Origin: JBGSBR01 sp041730495
GTDB taxonomy: Bacteria; Patescibacteriota; Microgenomatia; UBA1406; GWC2-37-13
NCBI GenBank assembly: GCA_041730495.1
Contig: JBGSBR010000001.1
Coordinates: 62,001 to 126,000 of the forward strand
DNA: 64,000 nt
Reading direction: 5' to 3'
Positions 1-7,911 of the stretch are shown here, one piece after another. The notes under the pieces were generated by a model that saw only the letters and a list, made by a program, of their open reading frames with translations, was not told the origin of the DNA and did no database searches. The position numbers and the translations under genes are program-made. Numbering within the stretch: the stretch's first letter is position 1; each line of letters begins with the position of its first letter.

Positions 1-203
1 CTGAGGTCTCATTCCCTTCAACCGGTCAAGGAATAGAGTTAGGATGGGCAGATAGTTTGAAGATCCCTGTTTTATACCTACTCAGAAAGGATATAAAAGC
101 ATCAGAAAGCATATTTACTATATCATCCAAAATGATCATTTATGATCAACTTATCTACACAAAAGATACTATACTATCCGAAGTTACTAGCTTTTTGAGT
201 TAA
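1..203 (+). CDS. Nucleoside 2-deoxyribosyltransferase-like protein, C-terminal part (5' end outside window)
   Basis: The window opens inside a reading frame (codons in phase with base 3) that runs to TAA at 201-203 and encodes about 66 residues. The segment STGQGIELGWA followed by a hydrophobic strand and RKD matches the second half of the nucleoside 2-deoxyribosyltransferase fold, where a Ser-rich loop and a GxELGxA helix contact the substrate. Family members transfer deoxyribose between bases or hydrolyse nucleosides. It ends 24 bases before a dihydrofolate reductase gene on the same strand, suggesting a nucleotide-metabolism operon. The N-terminal half is not visible, so the exact activity cannot be assigned. 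Confidence 0.6.
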   Translation, partial: EVSFPSTGQGIELGWADSLKIPVLYLLRKDIKASESIFTISSKMIIYDQLIYTKDTILSEVTSFLS

Positions 204-227
204 ATAGTTACCTGTAATCAACACTAT

Positions 228-761
228 ATGAACGCTCCCCACATCAGTATCGTCGCCGCAATCGGAGCTAAAGATCGTGCGCTTGGCAAAGATAACAAGA
301 TCCCATGGCGGATCCGAGAAGATCTCATCCACCTCAAAACACTCACCAAAGACCAAGTCGTCATACTTGGCCGCAAATCATACGACTCTATGGCCTGGTA
401 CTATGGAAAATCAGGCAATCCCATGCCAGGTAAACTCTATATCATCATTACTCGCAATAAAAATTATGAACCAACTATTGGAAACACACTGGTAGTAGGC
501 TCTATCGAAGAAGGATTACAAAATGTCAAAAAAAATAACATTTCGAATGCTTATGTTATTGGTGGTGCAGAAATATTTAAGATGGCACTTCCCTATGTCG
601 ATACGTTATATCTGACATTAGTTAAGGGTGCATATGAAGCAGATACCTTTTTCCCAGAATATAATGATTTTGTAATGATTGAACAGTCGGATTGGAAAGA
701 AGAAAACGGTTTTCAGTATAGCTTTACCACACTCATAAAGAAGACCAATGCAACAGCTTAA
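228..761 (+). CDS. folA: Dihydrofolate reductase
   Basis: Reduces dihydrofolate to tetrahydrofolate with NADPH in the cytoplasm, feeding one-carbon and thymidylate synthesis. The 177-residue product is slightly longer than the usual 160. Visible family landmarks: IVAAIGAKDRALGKDNKIPW at the N-terminus (NADPH and folate loop), then REDLIHLK carrying the acidic active-site residue, VILGRKSYDSM (NADPH binding), YVIGGAEIFK, and the C-terminal LYLT...ADTFFPEY strand pair. It follows the deoxyribosyltransferase-like fragment by 24 bases and has no clear Shine-Dalgarno site, so co-transcription is likely. It converges with the deformylase gene. Confidence 0.95.
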   Translation: MNAPHISIVAAIGAKDRALGKDNKIPWRIREDLIHLKTLTKDQVVILGRKSYDSMAWYYGKSGNPMPGKLYIIITRNKNYEPTIGNTLVVGSIEEGLQNVKKNNISNAYVIGGAEIFKMALPYVDTLYLTLVKGAYEADTFFPEYNDFVMIEQSDWKEENGFQYSFTTLIKKTNATA

Positions 762-787
762 ATATAAATGTCACAATTTATGACAAA

Positions 788-1453
788 TCATTCTACCTCT
801 TCAAAAATAGCTTTTGAGTAAAAATCAGGATCTACATCTAGTCGTAACTGCGCAGGATCTGCTTTATCGACACAGATAATACCCTCCATATGATCTACTT
901 CATGCTGGATCACTCGATTAAGTATCTTACCGATCTGAGTTTCATCGCTGAGCTCAAATAATTGCTTAGCACCCGTTTCATCATAATACTCAAGCTCAAC
1001 TGTCGCTGGGCGCACGACTGGTGCGATGATTGGCTCGGCACTCATACACATTTCTGGAAATATAAACTTTTTATCCGACGTTTTAGTGATAACGGGGTTG
1101 ATAATCGTAACTAATGAGTCAGAATCAAGCTTAAACAAGGCTTTTACAGCCTCATCTGTGTCAGGCGGGATGTAAACAACTGAGAACCGCTCCGGGATCC
1201 CTACCTGCACAGCAGTAATACCACGACCAATACCGGTGATACTTCTAAAGGTGATTAAGCAGCTTTTGAGGTACTCAAGCTTGGCTTGGAACTCAGTAGT
1301 TGGAATAGAGCTAAGCTCAACTTGCTGTGATTTCTCTCGTAACGCGGTATACTCGCCTATTTGGTGGATAAACTGACCTGTATCTTGCAACTGTTCGTAA
1401 CGCTCAGTTTTATAAACGGTACCGGCTGGAAGAGTGGGTTTGAATGAAGTCAT
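788..1453 (-). CDS. def: Peptide deformylase
   Basis: Removes the formyl group from nascent proteins; metal-dependent and cytoplasmic. All three family motifs are present in divergent form: GRGITAVQVG (motif 1, about residues 77-85), EMCMS with the metal-binding Cys near residue 136 (motif 2, usually EGCLS), and QHEVDH near 183-188 with the two His ligands and catalytic Glu. At 221 residues it is longer than the usual 165-190, with an N-terminal extension of about 60 residues. I chose ATG 1453 rather than 1459 because a TATAAT lies at 1460-1465, six bases upstream, which would overlap the longer start. It is divergent from the glycosyltransferase. Confidence 0.92.
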   Translation of the reverse strand: MTSFKPTLPAGTVYKTERYEQLQDTGQFIHQIGEYTALREKSQQVELSSIPTTEFQAKLEYLKSCLITFRSITGIGRGITAVQVGIPERFSVVYIPPDTDEAVKALFKLDSDSLVTIINPVITKTSDKKFIFPEMCMSAEPIIAPVVRPATVELEYYDETGAKQLFELSDETQIGKILNRVIQHEVDHMEGIICVDKADPAQLRLDVDPDFYSKAIFEEVE

Positions 1454-1459
1454 GAGCAT

Positions 1460-1465
1460 ATTATA
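1460..1465 (-). promoter_or_regulatory. -10 element of def, leaderless type
   Basis: TATAAT read on the minus strand, six bases before the ATG at 1453. Transcription would start at or next to the start codon. Confidence 0.6.
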
Positions 1466-1475
1466 CCCCGTGTTT

Positions 1476-1484
1476 TGCTACAAT
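1476..1484 (+). promoter_or_regulatory. Extended -10 element of the glycosyltransferase gene, leaderless type
   Basis: TGCTACAAT (extended -10) ends six bases before the ATG at 1491. It sits 13 bases from the opposing def -10. Confidence 0.6.
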
Positions 1485-1490
1485 GACTAC

Positions 1491-2603
1491 ATGCAACTGC
1501 CTGTCTATGTCTATGATCCCACTCTCACGGATACTGCGAGTCAAGTCCGCGGTATTGGACGATACTTACTGTTACTACAAGAAAACTTCGGTACAGAGTG
1601 GCAGTTTGTGAGTGATACCACGAAGATACCGTATGAATCGACTGTAATACAACCTTTCTTCAATCTGATTGTGCCATCACCACTTAAAAAGCGAATTGCT
1701 CGACGACAAATAGCCGTGATACATGATTTAATTCCCGCAAAATACCCGAAATTCTTTCCTATTGGCTGGAAAGGTAAATGGCATGCTTTCTGGAATTTAC
1801 GCCATTTGCGTAAAGATTATGACCTCATCATCGCAGTCTCTGAGACGACTAAGCAAGATACTGTAACTCATCTCAAGATCCCAGCTCAAAAAATACAGGT
1901 CGTATATAACACCATACCTCGCATTATGCTCCCTCATCTCGATAAAACTGGAACTCAACATCCCTTTCACCAGGTGGGCGAAAAAAATGAAGCCGCTTTT
2001 AATGAGCTTGAGCCTAATGAAATCATCTCTAATCCACAGATCAAGGAACTTGCACAGTTTGCGATCTATGTCGGTGACGCTACCTGGAACAAAAACTTGG
2101 TAAACCTCGCATATGCGATCAAAGGTGCCCAGATCCCTTGTGTTTTTGTCGGCAAAGTCTTTACTGATATGGCGAAATTTGATTTCACTCAAAAACCTCA
2201 CCCATGGCAGAAAAGTTTATATGATTTTGCCAAACTCGTACAGCATGATCCGTTGTTTATTTTCCCAGGTTATGTCAGTGATATCGAGCTTAAAGCACTG
2301 TACAGTCGTGCTCAACTGAATATCTTGGTGTCATATGACGAAGGCTTTGGTTTTAGCTTCCTCGAAGCTGGTTATGCAAGTTGCCCATCGATTCTCTCTG
2401 ATCGTCCAATCTTCCATGAAACTGCTGGAGCTGCTGCAGATTATGCCAATCCAATGGATGCCAAAGATATTGCACAAAAAATAAATGCCTTGTTTTATGA
2501 TCAGGTAAAACATGAAAAGCTCAGTATCGAAGCGTTTAGCCGAGCTCAAGACTTCAGTCCCGAGCGATTCAAGCAAGCATGGACTGCTGTAGTTACTGGT
2601 TAA
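1491..2603 (+). CDS. Glycosyltransferase, GT4-like (GT-B fold)
   Basis: Transfers a sugar from an activated donor, probably to an exopolysaccharide or glycolipid at the cytoplasmic membrane face. The 370-residue protein has an N-terminal Rossmann half with IAVSETTKQD typical of mannosyltransferase-like proteins. Its C-terminal half has YVGDATWNKN and the hallmark ExFxxxxxE segment (YDEGFGFSFLEAGYASCPSI) that binds the nucleotide sugar. There is no membrane segment. An in-frame ATG at 1434 would overlap def and its promoter. ATG 1491, preceded by an extended -10, is preferred. A small membrane protein gene follows after 10 bases. Donor and acceptor cannot be told from sequence. Confidence 0.85.
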   Translation: MQLPVYVYDPTLTDTASQVRGIGRYLLLLQENFGTEWQFVSDTTKIPYESTVIQPFFNLIVPSPLKKRIARRQIAVIHDLIPAKYPKFFPIGWKGKWHAFWNLRHLRKDYDLIIAVSETTKQDTVTHLKIPAQKIQVVYNTIPRIMLPHLDKTGTQHPFHQVGEKNEAAFNELEPNEIISNPQIKELAQFAIYVGDATWNKNLVNLAYAIKGAQIPCVFVGKVFTDMAKFDFTQKPHPWQKSLYDFAKLVQHDPLFIFPGYVSDIELKALYSRAQLNILVSYDEGFGFSFLEAGYASCPSILSDRPIFHETAGAAADYANPMDAKDIAQKINALFYDQVKHEKLSIEAFSRAQDFSPERFKQAWTAVVTG

Positions 2604-2613
2604 AGAAGTATTT

Positions 2614-2823
2614 ATGGACTTATTTTTATATATCGTACTCTCAATCGCCTATATCATGACCATGCATTTCGCCATGGGCATCGCCAAAGATTTCAACTAC
2701 ATGAGTCAGTTCCCTTTGTTTATTTTTGCAGGGACTGTGGGCTGGTATCTTGAGTCCTATCTAGCCGGATTTGTTTTGGCTATAGTACTTCACCTGATTT
2801 TCTGGAACGATATCTTTGGGTGA
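2614..2823 (+). CDS. Small membrane protein, function unknown
   Basis: A 69-residue, very hydrophobic protein with two or three predicted membrane segments (about residues 2-20, 32-48 and 50-64). It starts 10 bases after the glycosyltransferase stop, with a weak purine run (AAGAAG) in front, so translation is probably coupled to that gene. Its TGA stop at 2821-2823 abuts the stop codon of the opposing tatD gene with no spacer. I do not recognise a family. It may be an accessory of the glycosyltransferase, but this is only inferred from position. Confidence 0.6.
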   Translation: MDLFLYIVLSIAYIMTMHFAMGIAKDFNYMSQFPLFIFAGTVGWYLESYLAGFVLAIVLHLIFWNDIFG

Positions 2824-3648
2824 TTAAAGATTAAATAATCTTTTTGCGTTTTGAAACGTAGTCGCAGCTACTTCCTCACTCGTTCTCCCCTGTACTTCAG
2901 CGAGCTTTGCTATCACAAGCGGGATATTTTTGGGCTCATTCGGATACAATCGTTGAGATTTTAATGGTTCTGGGAGCAAAAACGGACTATCTGTCTCGAC
3001 CACAATCAGCTCAAGTGGCACATCTGCATAAAAAGCTTGCTTCTCCGGCGAGTATGTGAGGTCTCCATCGACACCGATAAACATTTTATGCTCTTTTATG
3101 TAATCTAACAGCTCTTTTTCTGGCTCACAACAATGGAGTACTGACCTATGCTCAAGCCCCAAATCCCATTCCTGAGTAAGTATTGACAACACATCAGCTT
3201 TTGCCTCTCGATTATGGACAATGAGACTTTTTTTGTGCTTTTTGGCGAGTTGGATCTGTCTGGTAAATAGTTCAGTCTGCAAACTAATGAACTCAGGACT
3301 GACGGCATACTCTTGATACTTGGTTTCTTCATACACATGGCGATCGATCCCGATCTCCCCAATTGCGACGACTTTAGGATGATTCACCAGTTCTTCTATC
3401 AGTGTAAGCTCAGTCTCGATCGTAATATCATCTCGCTTGAGTAGATCAAAAACATGGTGTGGATGGATCCCAACTGCTACAAACATGTTATCGTAGGCTT
3501 CGGCGATCTCAATCGCTTTACGAGAGGTTTTTACGTCTGTACCAGGCATCAGGATATGACTCACACCCGCTTCGCGTGCACGAGTGATTACATCTGGAAG
3601 ATTTTTCTTGAAAGCTTTGAAGTTGAGGTGACAGTGAGTATCAAACAT
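2824..3648 (-). CDS. tatD: TatD family metal-dependent hydrolase (DNase)
   Basis: A TIM-barrel hydrolase of the TatD/YcfH family, metal-dependent 3'-5' nucleases linked to DNA repair. Visible: MFDTHCHLNF at the N-terminus with the metal-binding HxH, VAVGIHPHH, AIGEIGID (metal-binding Glu), IVHNREA, VLHCCEPE, and VVETDSPFLLPEP near the C-terminus with the catalytic Asp. The longer in-frame start at 3696 adds 16 residues unlike the family. ATG 3648 gives the canonical N-terminus and is preceded by TAAAAT at 3654-3659, five bases away. The length of 274 residues is normal for the family. Confidence 0.92.
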   Translation of the reverse strand: MFDTHCHLNFKAFKKNLPDVITRAREAGVSHILMPGTDVKTSRKAIEIAEAYDNMFVAVGIHPHHVFDLLKRDDITIETELTLIEELVNHPKVVAIGEIGIDRHVYEETKYQEYAVSPEFISLQTELFTRQIQLAKKHKKSLIVHNREAKADVLSILTQEWDLGLEHRSVLHCCEPEKELLDYIKEHKMFIGVDGDLTYSPEKQAFYADVPLELIVVETDSPFLLPEPLKSQRLYPNEPKNIPLVIAKLAEVQGRTSEEVAATTFQNAKRLFNL

Positions 3649-3737
3649 ATCATATTTTACTCTATTCTCCTTATATTCACAAAATAGAAATCCCATAGTA
3701 GTTGCCTTTGTGAATCATTATGATACAATTTGATGCT

Positions 3738-5021
3738 ATGACGACTGAAAGAGATAAATCTCTGGATCACGATCCACGAAACAATTCTATCCATCCTACT
3801 GCGCAATTCTTCTCTGATATTACTGGACTTCCTGTCCAAACTTCATCAGTTTTCCCTGAACTTGATTCAGCTCAACCTGATTCAAACCGAATCCCTTATA
3901 CATTTGCTATCCAAATCGGTACAGATGATGAACAATATGCAATACAAGGTCACATTACTTTCGGCAAAGAAGATTATAGATCTGAATGGTTACCAGAAAC
4001 ACATTGGGAATTGCATTACAACGGTGATTTATTACTTCAAAAAGGTTGGTCTCTTATGCGTCCTTATACACGAGGCCAGCTTTCCAATACAGCATTTGTT
4101 CAAACAGAATTAGCAGAATCATTCGAGAGAACTATTGGCGGAGTCTCAACAGATGTTGCTTTTATGGATTATGAGGATTTCACTCTAGAAAGTTTACAAG
4201 GTAAAAATAACTATTTTGCTTCCCCTTATCTTGGGTTAATGACGCATATGAAACAACGAGGATTACAGATGCCACCTATTTTGGGCAAACAACCTCAGTT
4301 AGCAGAAGCGATGAAGCAAGGTGACGTCGAAACAGTAACTCGTATTTTGAATATGATTCAGTTTACTGATTTTTCAAGCTACGATCCTCGGTGTCAATCA
4401 CATATGACCTATGAAGCAGACCAAATACTTCATAACGCTAGAAATATACAACTTGAGAGAAACCCATTTGTACCCTTAGAACAATCGTTCCCCGATTTAG
4501 AAGTCATCACTATACCTGGCGAAGCCAGCGGTAATCCGGCTTGTAATGTTCTCTTAGTCGAAAATGACCTTAATAATTACGGCTTTTTCACCGATGTTGT
4601 CACTGAAGTTATGACGCGTGATGGTAATCTCGCTGGTACTAAACTTATCCGCGAATACAATCTTCCTGCATGTAGGACTCTCTGTGTCACTGGAAAAATA
4701 CATATAATTATTTTTGATTGGTCAAACCCAAGTGACGAGGAAGTACTACGCATAGGCAATACTAGTGGGAATCATAGTCAAACAGCTGCTGTAATGACAG
4801 CTGACGGAATAAAATACCTAGTCCAAGGTAAACTTGTCGATGCCTCTGGACTCCAAGAAGAAGCAACTAAACATGATATGCGCTCACGGTGGATGACTTA
4901 CATCGCTGCTGGATGTGAAAAGGCTGGAGTTCGAGTACCACCTTACACCATAATTCGTAATCCTCATGATATTTCCTTTATCCCTGCCTTTGTCGCACAA
5001 ATAAATGGTCAAACTCAATAA
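3738..5021 (+). CDS. Hypothetical protein, 427 residues
   Basis: No family recognised. The protein is soluble, with no signal peptide or membrane segment, and rich in acidic and polar residues. Its last 100 residues (GKLVDASGLQEEATKHDMRS onward) look like a compact domain. The start at 3738 is chosen because a TACAAT at 3724-3729 lies eight bases upstream. The alternative ATG at 3720 would lie in front of that -10. It is followed by rpiB after 50 bases, but rpiB has its own promoter, so the two need not be co-transcribed. Confidence 0.65.
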   Translation: MTTERDKSLDHDPRNNSIHPTAQFFSDITGLPVQTSSVFPELDSAQPDSNRIPYTFAIQIGTDDEQYAIQGHITFGKEDYRSEWLPETHWELHYNGDLLLQKGWSLMRPYTRGQLSNTAFVQTELAESFERTIGGVSTDVAFMDYEDFTLESLQGKNNYFASPYLGLMTHMKQRGLQMPPILGKQPQLAEAMKQGDVETVTRILNMIQFTDFSSYDPRCQSHMTYEADQILHNARNIQLERNPFVPLEQSFPDLEVITIPGEASGNPACNVLLVENDLNNYGFFTDVVTEVMTRDGNLAGTKLIREYNLPACRTLCVTGKIHIIIFDWSNPSDEEVLRIGNTSGNHSQTAAVMTADGIKYLVQGKLVDASGLQEEATKHDMRSRWMTYIAAGCEKAGVRVPPYTIIRNPHDISFIPAFVAQINGQTQ

Positions 5022-5035
5022 CTCCATAGCTACTG

Positions 5036-5064
5036 TTGCGAGGTTGATAGAACTACTTTATACT
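5036..5064 (+). promoter_or_regulatory. rpiB promoter, leaderless type
   Basis: TTGCGA at 5036-5041, a 17-base spacer, and TATACT at 5059-5064, seven bases before the ATG at 5072. The same -35 sequence and spacing recur before the genes at 9256 and 12920. Confidence 0.7.
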
Positions 5065-5071
5065 TGAGCTT

Positions 5072-5515
5072 ATGACTATCTTCATCGGTGCAGATCATAG
5101 AGGGTTTAAGCTCAAAAATCAGATCACCGAGTATCTCCAAGATAAAAATATCCGGGTCGAAGATATGGGCAATTATGAATATGATGCGAATGACGACTTT
5201 CCTGACTATGCTCAAAAAGTAGCTCAAGCAGTCTTACAAAATCCTGAAGAGTTTCTCGGTATCGTGATTTGTGGATCAGGTGCTGGCGTTGGTATCGCTG
5301 CTAATCGCTACACAGGTATTTACTGTACTCTCGCCTTCGACAAAGCTCAGATTGAAAGCGCTCGCGCACATGATCATATCAATGTCATCGCTCTCGCTGC
5401 GGATCATACAGATCTAGAAAAAGCCAAAGAAATTGTCGATACATTCATTAACACACCTTTGAATGAAGGTGAAAAATATAAACGCAGACTACAAAAAATA
5501 GAAGCGAAACTTTAG
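5072..5515 (+). CDS. rpiB: Ribose 5-phosphate isomerase B (RpiB/LacAB family)
   Basis: Interconverts ribose 5-phosphate and ribulose 5-phosphate in the non-oxidative pentose phosphate pathway. The 147-residue protein begins IFIGADHRGFKLK (phosphate/ring-opening loop) and carries CGSGAGVGIAANR with the catalytic Cys and the anion hole. It continues with ARAHDHINVIAL, where the family usually has the RxHND segment. Length is normal. It has its own strong-looking promoter. Its TAG stop overlaps the TAA of the convergent dprA by sharing the bases TTAG at 5512-5515. With the epimerase at 18133 it supplies pentose phosphate steps. Confidence 0.93.
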   Translation: MTIFIGADHRGFKLKNQITEYLQDKNIRVEDMGNYEYDANDDFPDYAQKVAQAVLQNPEEFLGIVICGSGAGVGIAANRYTGIYCTLAFDKAQIESARAHDHINVIALAADHTDLEKAKEIVDTFINTPLNEGEKYKRRLQKIEAKL

Positions 5516-6597
5516 AATATCGCGTACTTACCTTCACGCGTCTTCACCACTATGCCATCCAGCTCTAATGATGAAAGTACGGATAACACTTCATATATCG
5601 TCGTTTTGAGTGAAATTGCTAGTTCATCTGCTGTTTGAGCTTGATGCTTCAGCAACTTAACAATAGATCTCTCCTCCTGTGATAGGTGCACAAGTGAAGA
5701 TACATCCGTATTAGCTACTGGTTTAAACTCTTCTAAAATATCTGAAACGCGGGTTACAAGCTTGGCACCTTGCTTAAGAAGCAGATTCGGTGCTTGAGAT
5801 AGCTCAGAGTTTATCGGTGCAGGTGGTGCAAATACCTCTCGACCTTGCTCAAGTGCGTAGCGTGCAGTGACAAGTGAACCTGAATCTTCAAGTCCTTCGA
5901 CAACAAGCGTACCACGAGATAATCCAGAGATAAGACGATTGCGAGAGATAAACATACCAGGACGTGTCTGCATATCTGGAGGAAACTCTGAGATTACCAG
6001 TCCTCCATTTTCAATAATTCGTTGATATAACCTTTGATTGGTGCGTGGATAGATCAGATTTACTCCACAACCCATGAAAGCAATCGTCTTCCCACCCACA
6101 TCAAGCGTAGCAGTATGTGCTATGGCATCGATCCCAAGTGCCAGTCCTGAGACGATTACTATTTTTTGCAAAGCTAACTCTGTTGCAAACTTGCGAGCTA
6201 CTTCTTCACCATATGGCGATGGCCTACGAGTACCGACAACAGCAATATATTGTTCTTCCTGAAAATCAAAGTTTTTCAGATCACCTTTTACATAGAGACA
6301 AATGGGTGCATCACTTATTTCCCGCAAATTTTGCGGAAAACGAGGATCTTCACGAGCAAGAATGGTGATTCCTTCTTGATAGTATTTTTCCAGAAGTTTG
6401 GTAGGATTAAAATTATTACGAAACTCGATGAAATCTCGCAGTATATTACTCCTCAAAATATTTTCTAACTTAACTTCCGTCGCAGCATATGCAGCTTCGA
6501 CACTACCAAAGTGAGCGATAAGCTGCGTGAATGTCACCGGACCGATACCTACTATCTGTGAAAAACCTAAATATGCTTCAAGCTTAGAACTATTCAT
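5512..6597 (-). CDS. dprA: DNA-processing protein DprA/Smf
   Basis: Binds incoming single-stranded DNA and loads RecA during natural transformation. The 361-residue protein has an N-terminal helix-hairpin-helix region (FSQIVGIGPVTFTQLIAHFG), then a Rossmann domain with GTRRPSPYG, IVSGLALGIDAIAH, FMGCGVN and SRNRLISGLS. It ends in a C-terminal winged helix (about residues 295-361). Two longer in-frame starts lie upstream of a TATAAT at 6604-6609. ATG 6597 follows that element by six bases and gives a typical N-terminus. Together with the pilus genes at 36.9-45 kb it fits a DNA-uptake capacity. Confidence 0.93.
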   Translation of the reverse strand: MNSSKLEAYLGFSQIVGIGPVTFTQLIAHFGSVEAAYAATEVKLENILRSNILRDFIEFRNNFNPTKLLEKYYQEGITILAREDPRFPQNLREISDAPICLYVKGDLKNFDFQEEQYIAVVGTRRPSPYGEEVARKFATELALQKIVIVSGLALGIDAIAHTATLDVGGKTIAFMGCGVNLIYPRTNQRLYQRIIENGGLVISEFPPDMQTRPGMFISRNRLISGLSRGTLVVEGLEDSGSLVTARYALEQGREVFAPPAPINSELSQAPNLLLKQGAKLVTRVSDILEEFKPVANTDVSSLVHLSQEERSIVKLLKHQAQTADELAISLKTTIYEVLSVLSSLELDGIVVKTREGKYAIF

Positions 6598-6603
6598 GTG
6601 TAA

Positions 6604-6609
6604 ATTATA
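6604..6609 (-). promoter_or_regulatory. -10 element of dprA, leaderless type
   Basis: TATAAT on the minus strand, six bases before the ATG at 6597. Confidence 0.6.
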
Positions 6610-6654
6610 TACCATTACATATTTATTTAGTTGGTTTAATTTAATTTTTTCCAT

Positions 6655-6683
6655 GAAAAAGGGCGAGGCATATTGCCTCGCCC
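6655..6683 (-). terminator. Intrinsic terminator of surface-protein cassette copy A
   Basis: A perfect 10-base-pair GC-rich stem (GGGCGAGGCA / TGCCTCGCCC) with a three-base loop, followed on the minus strand by a T run. It lies just after the stop of the gene at 6702. A block of more than 30 bases including this hairpin recurs after copy B. Confidence 0.85.
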
Positions 6684-6701
6684 TTAGTCGGACATAAGCT
6701 G

Positions 6702-7553
6702 TTAGCGGTTTTGCGGGCGGTCAAAAAGAAACCCGCCCCAAGTCAAGATCGCTAAGACTATTAGCAATCCTATAATTAACCACCCCATTATTGGCGTATA
6801 CCACTGAGTTCCCGCCGCTTCGGCATTTAAGCTACTTAGTATGACAGCCGATGCTTCCTCACATGGACCGGCAACGATGGGACTGAAAATACGAGAAATC
6901 CCATCTGGCCCAACAGCTTGTACTCTGTAGAAGTACATGGTCCCGGGCTCGATAGAGGTATCCCTCAGATAGTATCCTGGTTCATAAACAATAGGTTGTC
7001 CTGGCAGTTCTTCGCCCAAATCGTCACCGTTGCGACTACGATAAATGTGGTATTGGGAGACTTCTCCTTCGGTCTCCCAGTAGAACTGGATGTAAAGATC
7101 ATTATTTTCATCTCGCTGACAAATGCCCAGTGAGTTCGCTAGCTCAACAGAGCAGCGAGTGACGGCGTAAGTCCCTGGGTGAGTGAATATCACAGTTAGA
7201 CGTTGACCACCCTGGTGGGTAAGAGTTACTTGCCCTCCACTGATCTCGATCTCTTGAGCGTCTGGATCGTATCTCCAGTCCGGATAGAAGAATTTGTTAT
7301 CAAAAGGATGCTCGTAATCTACTACACGAAATTCTTCACCATAGAGATACGCAACGGTACCTTCATCTTCTATTTTTGCGGGTGGATTTTTCACCACCCA
7401 ATGCAATTCAACATGGTCGCTGTAAAGGGGCTGGCACACTTCCGCCAGCTCCAACGTCGTTGGTTGAACTTGTGCTCCAACGATTTTAGGGGCAATTGCG
7501 AATGCCGCAAGTAAAATCGCAGCTGCAATTAACAAAATTTTTACCACTTTCAT
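6702..7553 (-). CDS. Membrane-anchored surface protein with Fn3-like domain, copy A
   Basis: 283 residues. An N-terminal signal/anchor segment (about 5-25, with AAFAIAPKIVGAQ), an extracellular part, and a C-terminal membrane helix (about 252-273) ending in a short DRPQNR tail. The stretch around 160-215 (YHIYRSRNG ... GTMYFYRVQAVGPDG) resembles a fibronectin type III domain. Paralogous to the gene at 7912. It has an unusually good ribosome site, AAAGGAG seven bases before ATG 7553, and a leader of about 250 bases. I do not know its function. A role in surface display or adhesion is inferred from topology. Confidence 0.75.
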   Translation of the reverse strand: MKVVKILLIAAAILLAAFAIAPKIVGAQVQPTTLELAEVCQPLYSDHVELHWVVKNPPAKIEDEGTVAYLYGEEFRVVDYEHPFDNKFFYPDWRYDPDAQEIEISGGQVTLTHQGGQRLTVIFTHPGTYAVTRCSVELANSLGICQRDENNDLYIQFYWETEGEVSQYHIYRSRNGDDLGEELPGQPIVYEPGYYLRDTSIEPGTMYFYRVQAVGPDGISRIFSPIVAGPCEEASAVILSSLNAEAAGTQWYTPIMGWLIIGLLIVLAILTWGGFLFDRPQNR

Positions 7554-7809
7554 GGTGTATCTCCTTTACTACACGAAGTTTTTGTAAATGGTTACGCGCC
7601 GACTTGGGGGGTTAAACCTCCTTTCGAGGTTACTGAAGTTTTTTTAAAAGAAATTTTCAATCCCTAGCAAGGGAAACCAATAGACAACTCGTATCTACTC
7701 GTCTCCCTCACTTGAGGATCGATTTAGCTCTATGTCCAACTTATTAAAGTGCACTTTTTAGCCATGACACTATCACATGCTTATGTGACAGAGCTGATTA
7801 AAAAGTAGA
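7554..7809 (-). promoter_or_regulatory. Long structured 5' leader of copy A (candidate riboswitch or cis-regulatory RNA)
   Basis: About 250 untranslated bases between promoter and ATG 7553. Read on the minus strand: 5' strand CUACU that can pair with AGUAG about 125 bases later, a hairpin UCACAU-AAGC-AUGUGA, a hairpin CCUC-AAGU-GAGG, a CCCU/AGGG hairpin, and a hairpin AACCUC-GAAAG-GAGGUU followed by a C run. The first 150 bases are strongly conserved in the leader at 8824-9141, with pair-preserving changes. No known riboswitch class recognised. Confidence 0.65.
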
Positions 7810-7813
7810 CCAT

Positions 7814-7842
7814 ATTATACCAAAACTATAGGCTTAAGTAAA
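7814..7842 (-). promoter_or_regulatory. Promoter of copy A cassette
   Basis: On the minus strand TTTACT (7837-7842), 17-base spacer, TATAAT (7814-7819). Predicted transcription start near 7807, where the first conserved helix of the leader begins. Confidence 0.65.
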
Positions 7843-7860
7843 ATATCCTTTCAGGCCATG

Positions 7861-7888
7861 AAAAAGGGCGAGGCATATTGCCTCGCCC
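7861..7888 (-). terminator. Intrinsic terminator of surface-protein cassette copy B
   Basis: Same 10-base-pair stem and three-base loop as at 6655-6683, followed on the minus strand by a T run. It lies 24 bases after the stop of the gene at 7912. Confidence 0.85.
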
Positions 7889-7911
7889 TTTTAACAAGTG
7901 GATGAACAGAA

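Noticed and set aside
1434..1490. Longer start of the glycosyltransferase gene at 1434
   Set aside because: It would overlap the def start and both promoters; the conserved N-terminus begins at 1491.
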